From Desulfobacteraceae bacterium (GTDB taxonomy: Bacteria > Desulfobacterota > Desulfobacteria > Desulfobacterales > Desulfobacteraceae): a stretch of DNA of 34,830 nucleotides. Below the pieces are notes generated by a model. It had not been told where the DNA came from and made no database searches. It worked only from the letters and a program-made list of their open reading frames with translations. Position numbers and translations under genes: made by a program. Of this stretch, positions 1-7,113 are shown one piece after another; position 1 is the first letter of the stretch; the number at the start of each line of letters is the position of its first letter. Location of the stretch: assembly GCA_024226935.1 (NCBI GenBank), contig JAAELK010000075.1, forward strand, positions 1 to 34,830, written 5' to 3'.

Positions 1-116
1 TTCATCCAAACACATGCATCTTAACTCATGGGGACGTTACAAATCATCTCCATCGCTGAAACATAAGGCTTATTGTTAACGTGGAGAGAATAACCGACAG
101 CCAAGATGTTGTCAAT
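1..116. other. Region beyond the hybrid kinase stop
   Basis: No gene is supported here. On the minus strand, directly after the kinase stop codon, the same frame stays open for 31 codons (116 down to 24) and then stops at 21-23. The predicted residues do not resemble the missing final helix of a receiver domain, so this is probably not a simple nonsense split. Confidence 0.3.
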
Positions 117-2381
117 TTATGAAAACTGGATCATCGAGTGTTTGATTGGTTTTGTCACGTAATCATTCATGCCAGTTTCAATACATTTTTCCCTGTCGCC
201 CTTCATGGCACGGGCGGTCATGGCAATAATTGGAACTTCATGGTTTTTTACTTTTGAGGTACTGCTTCGGATTGTCCTTGTCGCTTCGAAACCATCCATT
301 TCCGGCATTTGAACATCCATTAAGACAACATTATAATCAATCATCTCAAGTGCGGAAATTGCTTCAAGACCGTTTGCAACTGAATCTGCCATAAAACCGT
401 ATTGTTTTAGATAAATCAGAGCCAATTTCTGGTTAACGATATTGTCGTCAACAACAAGGATTCGTATTTTTTGTTTGTCTTTATTCGACAGCCCATGTGA
501 AACCGAAAAAACATTGACTTGATTTTCGTATGGATCAGGTACGTTTCCTAACTCTTGTTTTTCAAGTACAATAGTAAACCAAACAGTGGCTCCTTTTCCT
601 TTTTCACTTTCAACGCCAATCCGACCACCCATCAATTTAACGAGTTGTTTTGAAATAGCTAAACCAAGTCCTGTGCCACCGTATTTGCGGGTGATCGACA
701 CATCTACCTGGGAAAATGATTTGAAAAGATTTTCCTGCTGTTTTTTGGAAATACCAATACCGTCATCTTTAATTGTAAATTTGAGTGTGGAATGTGTTGT
801 GGTTTCATTTTCAAGGGAAATCCTGATAGCAACACAGCCTTTGGATGTAAATTTTATTGCATTGTTTGTCAGGTTCAAGAGGATCTGCCGAAGACGACCC
901 GGATCTCCCTTGAGAAGATAAGGTACTTCTTCATCGATTACTTTTTCGAATTGCAATCCCTTTTCCTGAGCTTTTAGCGTCATTGTAGAAGCACTTTTCT
1001 CAAGAATGGTCCTTAAATTAAAATTAAGAATCTCAAATTCCAGTTTGCCGGCTTCAATTTTTGAAAAATCAAGAATGTCATTGATGATGGAAAGAAGATA
1101 ATCAGCGCTGGATTGAACAGTTTGGGAATACTCTTTTTGTTCCGAATTGAGCTTAGTTTCCAAAAGCAGACCACTCATTCCGATAATACCATTCATGGGT
1201 GTTCTAATTTCATGGCTCATGTTTGCCAAAAATTGGCTTTTGGCGATGTTCGCTTGTTCAGCTTCCCGTGCCAGCTTTTTTTCATTTTTAACGGTTTTAG
1301 AAAGTTCCGAATTGGCAGTCTCCAATTCGATTGTTTTGGATTCAATGTTGGAAAGCAAATCGTCAAAACGACTTGCCAGTATCCCGAATTCGTCTTTTCT
1401 TTGTAAATTGAGTCTGGAATTAAGGTTGCCTGTATTACCGACACTTAGAGTGTGGTTGGTGAGGAGCGAAACAGGTTTTAAAATAATATTGTGTAGAATG
1501 ATAATGATACCAAAAAGCATGCACAAGCCAAAAAAAAGTGTTGAAAAAAGGGCATAACGCATTATTTCAAACCCTTTTTGGGCAATTTTTCTTTCCATTA
1601 CAGATTTGATCACCAATGCCGGTTTGCCGGTTATGTCTTTTATCAGAGCGTAGGCGTTGAGAGATTTATCGTTAATAATTTTGATATAGCTTTTATTACT
1701 GTCTTCAAGTCGCTTTATAATTGATTTGTCTGAAAAATTGTCGACAAAGATAACTTCAAACTGCACTTCGGTTTGGTTAACGATGTTTTTAATAATATTT
1801 GGCGTTAAAAACCGCCCCATGATTAAGCTTCCCCTTATCGGACCTTTATTCTCGTTGGTAAGAATCGGGCGTGATGCAACCAGTAATGGTAGTCCGCTGG
1901 TCATATATATTCCTGATATTTTAATATCTGTAAGTTCTTTATTTTTAATTTTAAATGAGATGAGAGGGTGATCTTTCTCAAATAAATCCGGCATTTCAGG
2001 AATAATGATTTTTTTTTCACTTTCGAGGTCGTAGGACCCTTTCCAAACGATTTGCCCTTGAGTATCACAAAAGTAGATCATGTTAAGTGTATTATCATAA
2101 AAAGTGCTGTACACAATGTTCGATTCAACGAAATCAGGACTTTTTGTAACAATAAAATCATAAGTTACATCCCAGGCAGACCAGTCATGTAAAAATGTAG
2201 TTAGGTGATGGATCTCACGTTGAATTGCCTGAACAGGGCGACGTGCATTTTTTTCGGCCTCAGTTATTTCAAGAGACAGGAACCCGGGCAGGATGATATA
2301 TCTTTCAATAGACATATGCGCAATCACATAGATAAAGATAATGAATAACAGGACTAAGGTGGTTTTAATTTTAAGAGACAT
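117..2381 (-). CDS. CHASE4-HAMP hybrid sensor histidine kinase with shortened receiver
   Basis: This is a membrane-bound hybrid histidine kinase of 754 residues. A first membrane segment (about 7-27) is followed by an extracytoplasmic CHASE4-like sensor (about 55-260, with the DWSAWDVTYDF signature at 66-76). A second membrane segment lies at about 277-300, then a HAMP domain and a coiled coil. The HisKA box has H390 in SHEIRTPMNG, the N box is at 504-511, and the ATP-lid motifs are DDGIGIS (539-545) and GGTGLGL (568-574). A receiver begins near 640, with acidic residues D645/D646, phospho-acceptor D689 in LMDVQMPEMDG, and K744. The ligand is not evident and no partner regulator is adjacent. 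The protein stops 10 residues after K744, so the last helix of the receiver is mostly missing, suggesting 3' truncation or mutation. No clear Shine-Dalgarno precedes the ATG at 2381. Confidence 0.93.
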   Translation of the reverse strand: MSLKIKTTLVLLFIIFIYVIAHMSIERYIILPGFLSLEITEAEKNARRPVQAIQREIHHLTTFLHDWSAWDVTYDFIVTKSPDFVESNIVYSTFYDNTLNMIYFCDTQGQIVWKGSYDLESEKKIIIPEMPDLFEKDHPLISFKIKNKELTDIKISGIYMTSGLPLLVASRPILTNENKGPIRGSLIMGRFLTPNIIKNIVNQTEVQFEVIFVDNFSDKSIIKRLEDSNKSYIKIINDKSLNAYALIKDITGKPALVIKSVMERKIAQKGFEIMRYALFSTLFFGLCMLFGIIIILHNIILKPVSLLTNHTLSVGNTGNLNSRLNLQRKDEFGILASRFDDLLSNIESKTIELETANSELSKTVKNEKKLAREAEQANIAKSQFLANMSHEIRTPMNGIIGMSGLLLETKLNSEQKEYSQTVQSSADYLLSIINDILDFSKIEAGKLEFEILNFNLRTILEKSASTMTLKAQEKGLQFEKVIDEEVPYLLKGDPGRLRQILLNLTNNAIKFTSKGCVAIRISLENETTTHSTLKFTIKDDGIGISKKQQENLFKSFSQVDVSITRKYGGTGLGLAISKQLVKLMGGRIGVESEKGKGATVWFTIVLEKQELGNVPDPYENQVNVFSVSHGLSNKDKQKIRILVVDDNIVNQKLALIYLKQYGFMADSVANGLEAISALEMIDYNVVLMDVQMPEMDGFEATRTIRSSTSKVKNHEVPIIAMTARAMKGDREKCIETGMNDYVTKPIKHSMIQFS

Positions 2382-2414
2382 AGTTACAGTTTGGGTTTTA
2401 AGGTAAAAAATCTT

Positions 2415-2437
2415 AAAAAAACAGTTTTTCCTGTTTT
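2415..2437 (-). terminator. Intrinsic terminator downstream of the lipoprotein gene
   Basis: Read on the minus strand, AAAACAG - six-base loop - CTGTTTT forms a perfect 7-bp stem, and the T tract continues beyond it. It lies about 175 nt past the lipoprotein stop and just before the kinase gene. A second 7-bp inverted repeat (GCAATAT-AGG-ATATTGC, 2541-2557) sits in the same gap but has no T tract. Confidence 0.6.
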
Positions 2438-2611
2438 GACGATTAAATGTTTCAGGTCATCTCAAACCAGGGAAAACCCATCAAACATTGTCTTGATTTA
2501 CATCAGTAATTTCTATTATCTTTCTTCTCATCCGGGCATTGCAATATAGGATATTGCGGACATTCGTACGTAATACCCTGAATGCGCTTTAAAATCTAAG
2601 GATTGCCGATG

Positions 2612-3199
2612 TTAAAAATTTCTCTCAATCATCTTGCTACAGGTATGGTTGACAGCTGATTCCGCCATTTTCTGGGCATCCAGCGCTGTACTGTTATCGG
2701 TCCAGGTGAAATCCGTCATTGATCGCCAGGAATCAACCTTGTTGCCGCTTTTACCGTCATAGATCCTCGTGGAAATGTCTATATCTTTGCGCCAGCCGGT
2801 GAATGTCAACTGCTTCTTGACGACCATTACACCGTGGATCACGTAATCCACCCCAAGGGTATTTGCAAGGGCAGCATATTCCGATGAGCTCATACCAAAA
2901 ATTCTATCCAGGTCAAATCCGCTTTCGGCAATGGCCTTATCCACGTCTGATTTAAGGACAAACTCAAACACATTCCTATCTTTGAGACAGGTTTCTAAAG
3001 CCTGGGTTATATGGTCGGCCGTTTCCTGGTCATAGGTATTGATAATGGGAAGCATGGCCGCCGTCGGTGCTATACCGGATCGTTTAACCATGGCCGGGGC
3101 AGCCTGGGGGGTGGAGGTTGCAAAGCAACCACTGAAAAAAACCAAGCCAGCAATACCCAACACTAATACCATTGTCAGCTGTGTGATTTTTTTTCTCAA
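2612..3199 (-). CDS. Predicted outer-membrane lipoprotein, CsgG/TolB-like domain
   Basis: This is a 195-residue exported lipoprotein. A basic N-terminus and hydrophobic stretch (8-22) end at a lipobox-like FSGC with C25 as the acylation site. The mature part has the pattern of small CsgG/LpoB/TolB-N-type periplasmic lipoproteins: MLPIINTYD, then a helix with DHITQALET, a segment on distinguishing a family member (LKSDVDKAIAESGFD), and VDYVIHGVMVV before a conserved R-I-Y-D strand. Such proteins usually sit at the outer membrane as accessory or assembly factors; the actual role is unknown. The start is TTG at 3199, chosen because a perfect AGGAGG lies 8 nt upstream and no in-frame ATG fits the signal peptide better. 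The gene is monocistronic with its own promoter and terminator. Confidence 0.75.
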   Translation of the reverse strand: MRKKITQLTMVLVLGIAGLVFFSGCFATSTPQAAPAMVKRSGIAPTAAMLPIINTYDQETADHITQALETCLKDRNVFEFVLKSDVDKAIAESGFDLDRIFGMSSSEYAALANTLGVDYVIHGVMVVKKQLTFTGWRKDIDISTRIYDGKSGNKVDSWRSMTDFTWTDNSTALDAQKMAESAVNHTCSKMIERNF

Positions 3200-3286
3200 C
3201 GAAAAACCTCCTGTTTTAAAATCGTCATAAATTCCGGAGTTCTGGCAGGTTGCATACGAATAAACCCGGAGCCAGTGTATAAAAAC

Positions 3287-3315
3287 ATATAACTTTATTT
3301 ATCCCATAATTTCAA
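3287..3315 (-). promoter_or_regulatory. Sigma-70-type promoter for the lipoprotein gene
   Basis: On the minus strand, TTGAAA (3315-3310) and TTATAT (3292-3287) are separated by exactly 17 nt. This would start transcription near 3280, giving a leader of about 80 nt to the TTG start at 3199. Confidence 0.55.
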
Positions 3316-3367
3316 GGAAAACTATTTTTTAATGTTCATAGATACCCCTGCCATGGGTTAAAATATT

Positions 3368-3389
3368 ATGACAAGACTGGTCTTGTCAT
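3368..3389. promoter_or_regulatory. Perfect 10-bp-arm palindrome, probable operator
   Basis: ATGACAAGAC and GTCTTGTCAT flank a central TG, giving a 22-bp near-perfect dyad. The GACTGGTC core resembles operators bound by many TetR-family repressors (from general knowledge). No T tract follows on either strand, so it is not a typical terminator. It lies about 50 bp upstream of the -35 of the lipoprotein promoter and about 520 bp before the hydrolase gene. No TetR gene is present in the window. Confidence 0.55.
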
Positions 3390-3546
3390 CAGAATAGATT
3401 TTATTACCGATAGAGACATGGAAAACCGCAGATGTTTATGTTAAATTATATGAGCTTGAGATAGCATCAAATGGCATTCTTTCAATAAGTATCCGTGTGC
3501 GTGGGAAAGAATTTTTCACGTCTCTGGTAACGAGAGTCAAGTTAAC

Positions 3547-3650
3547 TTGCATATGTTAAAATGATTTTTTCCCGGGAAATTGGTTGCATATATTTTTTGT
3601 ATCCTTGAACATTTTGGCGCCCTGGATAATTTGAATTAGGATAATAATAC
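3547..3650. repeat. Dispersed non-coding repeat, copy A
   Basis: It aligns with copy B (6098-6200) over about 100 bp. Shared blocks in the same order are TTGCATATG, TAAAA, ATTTTTT, GGTTG, TTTTTTGTATC, TTTTGGC, CCTGGATAA and GGATAAT, with one or two single-base indels. It lies upstream of the alpha/beta hydrolase gene and has no apparent coding capacity. Confidence 0.65.
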
Positions 3651-3841
3651 TTAAGATTTAAAAATCTATCTCAAAAGTAGCTGAACTGAATGTCTAAAAT
3701 ATCGAGGACGGACCAATTATCAAAATTTCTTTACAGGTATTAAAAATATTGATACAAATTTCTGCCAGTAGTTTTTTTGTTTATACTGGTCGGAATCATT
3801 CAAATTTACAAGAAGATGATTCAACTTTTATAAACTGCTCG

Positions 3842-3861
3842 GCTGCCTTCCACACGGCAGC
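3842..3861 (+). other. Stem-loop in the hydrolase leader
   Basis: GCTGCC and GGCAGC form a perfect 6-bp GC-rich stem around an 8-nt loop, 44 nt before the start codon. No T tract follows, so it is a leader structure or processing site rather than an evident terminator. Confidence 0.4.
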
Positions 3862-3905
3862 TGAACTTAAGTTGCTTTAAATTTAAACACTAAGAGTTGT
3901 AAAGT

Positions 3906-4658
3906 ATGATGTCTGGTTTGGTTCCTAAATATAAAACTTTTGGCAGTTCTGAAAAGTTAACAGTCGTCTTGTTGTTTGGGTTCGGTATGTCCGTTAATGA
4001 CTGGGATGAGTGTGGCTATATAAAACTGTTGGAAGAACGGTTTTTTTTGGTCGCTATTGAGCCATTTGCTTATCAAGCAGAAATAGATGGAAATTCGGAT
4101 TTGCTGACCCTCGATATAATCTCAAAATATATAAAAAGCGTTTTAAATACCCTATCTCAACATTCAGCTCTAATTTTGGGGTATTCATTGGGTGCTAAAT
4201 TAGCATTGGGTTTTTATAAACAATATCCAAATTATGTTAAAGGTTTAATCATAGGTGGCTTTGAGTCAAGTTGCAATATTGATGAAAAAAGCGATGTAGT
4301 GCTCAATACATTGAAGCAAGGAGGTCTTTTCTGGTGTCGTTTGTGGGAAACAATGTTTACGGTGCCACCGGGGATGGCTCAACGATTAAAGCTATCAGAC
4401 ACCCATGCACTTATGGATTTGAGACGAGCCGAAGGGCTTTGGGAAGACTTAACTGAAGTACTAGAAAAATGTAAGGTCAACTGTCTTGTGTACTCAGCGG
4501 AAAGCTGTTTTTGTCGTGGGCAAACTTATTTTGCACATAACAAATTGAACAAGAGTGAATATTTATTAGTGCCAAATGTGAATCATTTCGAATTGATTAC
4601 AACACCGAAATTGATATGTGAAAAGGTTATTAGTAAATTTTCCGGGGCAAAAGTTTAA
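3906..4658 (+). CDS. Alpha/beta-hydrolase fold protein
   Basis: The 250-residue cytoplasmic protein has the alpha/beta-hydrolase pattern. The nucleophile elbow is GYSLG (92-96, S94), after a hydrophobic strand (SALIL). The catalytic histidine is likely H227 in VNHFEL, near the C-terminus. The segment where the acid usually lies reads VYSAES (195-200), so E199 may replace the more usual Asp. An N-terminal FGFG turn (24-27) fits the oxyanion-hole loop. Size and motifs resemble the MenH/BioH-like esterase group, but the substrate cannot be told. It is cysteine-rich for its length near 190-205. The gene stands alone with weak ribosome binding, and M2 is an equally possible start. It is AT-rich relative to the later gene blocks. 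Confidence 0.8.
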   Translation: MMSGLVPKYKTFGSSEKLTVVLLFGFGMSVNDWDECGYIKLLEERFFLVAIEPFAYQAEIDGNSDLLTLDIISKYIKSVLNTLSQHSALILGYSLGAKLALGFYKQYPNYVKGLIIGGFESSCNIDEKSDVVLNTLKQGGLFWCRLWETMFTVPPGMAQRLKLSDTHALMDLRRAEGLWEDLTEVLEKCKVNCLVYSAESCFCRGQTYFAHNKLNKSEYLLVPNVNHFELITTPKLICEKVISKFSGAKV

Positions 4659-4957
4659 CAATGTAAATTAATTCGGGCAAAGAGAATCGATCTTTGGGCT
4701 TTAATATTTTCCTTGAATCTTTAGAAAAAATCTTATACATTGAGCCCCAATTATGAAAAATTCTTAAAGACATATCAATTTATCTTCTTTAGATTTGAAG
4801 ATTAAAACCGGCAGGAATAACCGATATTGAGGTGTGTTTTATTACCTTAATGAGCTGCAATTTTCTGTCCGGAATCATCATTTCCTAGACAATAAAATTT
4901 ATACTTTCAAACATGTTGTGGAATCTACTATTTCACCGTGATTTAAGGAGAAGCATA
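4659..4957. other. AT-rich intergenic region
   Basis: No gene is seen. A short inverted repeat CAAAGA - 7 nt - TCTTTG just past the hydrolase stop (about 4679-4697) could be a weak terminator. The remainder is AT-rich with no clear promoter. Confidence 0.35.
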
Positions 4958-5800
4958 ATGTTAAACGTTAAAAATATCATGAATCTGTCCATAAAACCGA
5001 CCCTTTATCAAAAAGGAACTGCTGTCATGTGGACAGATCCATATATTTCCAAACAACTATTGGATGTTCATATAAATCCAGCTCTTGACCTTGCAAGCAG
5101 AAAAATGGAAACTATTGAAAAGACAGTTGACTGGATACTGAACAAGGCCGGAAAGAGTAACTTGAATATTTTGGATCTGGGTTGTGGGCCTGGTTTATAT
5201 TCACAATTACTGGCAAAAAAAGGGCATCATGTGACAGGGGTTGATTTTTCAGAAAATTCCATAAAATATGCAAAAAAAATAGCCAAAAAGAACAACCTTG
5301 AGATTGAGTACAGATGTCAAAATTACCTTGAACTTGAGGATCTGGATAAATATGATTTGATATTACTGATCTTTATGGATTTTGGTGTACTTGTTCCAGA
5401 TGATAGAGCTGTCTTGTTATCTAATATTTATAGGGCGTTGAAACCGGGAGGCTGTTTTCTTTTTGATGTATTGAATGAGAATTTGCCGGGTCAAAAAACA
5501 GTTGATAAAACATGGGAAATATCTGAAAAAGATTTCTGGAGAGAAAAACCATATTTACTTCTTTCAGATACATTTTACTATCCTGAAAATAAGGTGATTT
5601 TATCTCAGTATTGCGTTATTGACGAGGATGATTGTAAAACCTACAGGTTTTGGACTCACTTTTTTTCTCATGAAGATCTGACAGAGCTTTTATCAAAAAA
5701 AGATTTCGGGCAAATTGAATTTTATGAAAATATTTTATCGAATAGTGAGATCTGTAATGGACAAAGTGTGACATTCTGCACAGTAATAAAAAATACCTGA
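4958..5800 (+). CDS. Class I SAM-dependent methyltransferase
   Basis: This is a 280-residue soluble methyltransferase with a Rossmann-type AdoMet fold. Motif I is LDLGCGPG (about residues 72-79), motif II is VTGVDFS with the acidic residue that contacts the ribose, and a post-motif LKPGG turn follows. The N-terminal 55 residues and the C-terminal beta-rich segment vary and probably bind the substrate, which cannot be predicted; small-molecule methyltransferases of this class act on very different acceptors. The start is ATG at 4958 because AAGGAG lies 7 nt upstream; a longer in-frame ATG at 4913 has no ribosome binding site. The gene is isolated between AT-rich gaps and is itself AT-rich, like the hydrolase before it. 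Confidence 0.88.
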   Translation: MLNVKNIMNLSIKPTLYQKGTAVMWTDPYISKQLLDVHINPALDLASRKMETIEKTVDWILNKAGKSNLNILDLGCGPGLYSQLLAKKGHHVTGVDFSENSIKYAKKIAKKNNLEIEYRCQNYLELEDLDKYDLILLIFMDFGVLVPDDRAVLLSNIYRALKPGGCFLFDVLNENLPGQKTVDKTWEISEKDFWREKPYLLLSDTFYYPENKVILSQYCVIDEDDCKTYRFWTHFFSHEDLTELLSKKDFGQIEFYENILSNSEICNGQSVTFCTVIKNT

Positions 5801-5902
5801 ACAGGTAAGACCTGAATAAAGCAGATTCCTTCTTAACTGGAAGGGATCTGCCATATTTGATAACAAGATATCGGTCGATCCACCCATCTTTTTTCTTGTC
5901 AT
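5735..5902 (-). pseudogene. Possible 5' remnant of a lost minus-strand gene
   Basis: On the minus strand, an ATG at 5902 is preceded by AAGGAG at a 6-nt spacing and opens a 55-codon frame (starting MTRKKMGGSTDILL). The frame runs into the antisense of the methyltransferase 3' end, where its sequence is probably meaningless. The good ribosome binding site with a truncated frame suggests the first 30 or so codons of a gene whose remainder was lost. I do not recognise the family. It could also be chance. Confidence 0.25.
5821..5851 (+). terminator. Hairpin after the methyltransferase gene
   Basis: GCAGATTCCTTC and GAAGGGATCTGC form a 12-bp stem (11 Watson-Crick pairs plus one mismatch or wobble) around a 7-nt loop, 21 nt past the stop codon. 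No strong T tract follows, so it may act as a transcript-end stabiliser or a weak terminator. Confidence 0.45.
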
Positions 5903-6097
5903 TTCTGGCTCCTTAGTTTACATGTTGTTTTTCAATGATAACATAATATAATGGGGTTTTTTCTTATGTCGCACAAGTTCCAGATTTTAACGTGTATATT
6001 TAAGATTCTCGTCATCGACACGACTGAAGTATGATTGATTATTCGTAGTTTTGGAATACTAGGTATGGGGACAACAAACTGTGATTTTCTGCATAAT

Positions 6098-6200
6098 TTG
6101 CATATGCTAAAACAATTTTTTGCTGTGGCATAGGTTGAATATGTTTTTTGTATCGTGAATAATTTTGGCCCCTGGATAAAGTCTGGGCAGGGATAATTAT
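6098..6200. repeat. Dispersed non-coding repeat, copy B
   Basis: It matches copy A (3547-3650) in order and spacing of conserved blocks (see there). It ends about 30 nt before the orphan gene at 6232, so its right part would lie in the promoter or leader of that gene. Confidence 0.65.
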
Positions 6201-6231
6201 TTTTTAGATTCATAAAAAAGGAGAAAATAGA

Positions 6232-6912
6232 ATGAAGAGGTCAACATCATCGAAGTCTATAACACACATTAAAGTTTCCGATGCGATACCGTTAATGCAT
6301 GGATCACCAAATCAAATGTTTCACTCTTCTACTGTGGAGTTAGTTATTCCTGAGAATTCACGTCAAATTGTTATGACACAAGATAAAGAAGGTCGAGTTC
6401 CATGTCGAATACTAGATTTTGCAAGAATTACCGTGGAGTATCCATCTGGTAGAACACAGGAAACTGAAATTAATCACAATGATCATAATGATTTCCCATT
6501 GGGAGAACAGCACATTCTCTCAAACATGCTGCCCTTTGAGACAGGAAAACATGTAATACGAGTTGAATTATGGAGTAGATTTGCTCCTATGGGTCCAAAT
6601 TTTGCGTCAACACCTATTTATCTTTGTGTTATTCCTGAAGAAACCAATATATATAGAGTAAAAATTACCGATGCAATACCATCAGGTAAAATGTCACATA
6701 AAGGTAGTTTTCTAAATCGTACTGTGCAACTAATGGTTGCACCTAACTATAGTCGTGTGGTTTTATCAACCGACCCAACAGGTTCAAAACAAATGGGGAT
6801 TTACGATGTTATTAAAATAAATTTTTCAATTTTACTCTTATTTCCAAAACAGTCAAAAGCCAAACCTGATTGCATTAGCATCCCTAAAATTATGAATGAA
6901 AAACTGTTTTAA
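6232..6912 (+). CDS. Orphan protein with an internal repeat, second copy truncated
   Basis: The 226-residue protein has no signal peptide or membrane segment and I do not recognise a family. Residues 12-70 and 141-199 are an internal duplication: HIKVSDAIP aligns with YRVKITDAIP, STVELVIPENSRQIVMTQD with RTVQLMVAPNYSRVVLSTD, and LDFARITVEY with YDVIKINFSI. Each unit is predicted beta-rich, like a small sandwich module. After unit 1 there is a further segment of about 70 residues (NHNDHND, then VIRVELWSR), whereas unit 2 ends abruptly in a basic, low-complexity tail (PKQSKAKPD). This suggests the second unit was cut by a deletion or frameshift. The ribosome binding site AAGGAG is strong (8 nt before the ATG). 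Repeat copy B sits directly upstream. Confidence 0.6.
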   Translation: MKRSTSSKSITHIKVSDAIPLMHGSPNQMFHSSTVELVIPENSRQIVMTQDKEGRVPCRILDFARITVEYPSGRTQETEINHNDHNDFPLGEQHILSNMLPFETGKHVIRVELWSRFAPMGPNFASTPIYLCVIPEETNIYRVKITDAIPSGKMSHKGSFLNRTVQLMVAPNYSRVVLSTDPTGSKQMGIYDVIKINFSILLLFPKQSKAKPDCISIPKIMNEKLF

Positions 6913-7044
6913 TTTGTATCGGAATCTTAAAGATTTCATACTGTGAAGTTTTATGTGTCTTATTTTTTGTTTCACTCTTTTTTTCTGATCATTTATCGTA
7001 TATGATCTGGACAATTGGTTCCGAGGAATAAAGTTTTTAAAGAA

Positions 7045-7056
7045 CAAGTGCACTTG
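7045..7056. promoter_or_regulatory. 12-bp palindrome upstream of the sigma-54 activator gene
   Basis: CAAGTG/CACTTG is a perfect palindrome 58 nt before the start codon. It shares the CAAGTNNACTTG form with the palindrome at 3538-3549, so it may be an operator. No convincing -35/-10 pair was found here. Confidence 0.3.
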
Positions 7057-7113
7057 ACTTGCAGGTGAAATGAATGGTTTGTATGAATATAATAATAGAT
7101 GAAGAATTAGAAA

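Larger units (their letters stand above)
3200..3905. other. Gene-poor AT-rich intergenic region
   Basis: About 700 bp without a supported gene. It holds the lipoprotein promoter (3287-3315), the 22-bp dyad at 3368, a 12-bp palindrome CAAGTTAACTTG at 3538-3549, copy A of a dispersed non-coding repeat (3547-3650), and a hairpin GCTGCC - 8 nt - GGCAGC at 3842-3861 in the likely leader of the hydrolase gene. Confidence 0.6.
5801..6231. other. AT-rich intergenic region
   Basis: About 430 bp with the hairpin at 5821-5851, the possible remnant frame on the minus strand, and copy B of the dispersed repeat immediately before the next gene. An open frame antisense to the repeat (5932-6213, minus) has no ribosome binding site and no recognisable composition, and was not called. 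Confidence 0.45.

Noticed and set aside
586-1557. Several plus-strand open frames inside the hybrid kinase gene
   Set aside because: They lie antisense to a gene with clear kinase motifs and lack ribosome sites.
3612-3632. Possible sigma-54 promoter in repeat copy A (TTTTGGC...CCTGGATAA)
   Set aside because: The second element lacks GC at the required 12-bp distance from GG.
5932-6213. Open frame of 93 codons on the minus strand
   Set aside because: It has no ribosome binding site, is antisense to the dispersed repeat, and its residues are low in information; treated as chance.
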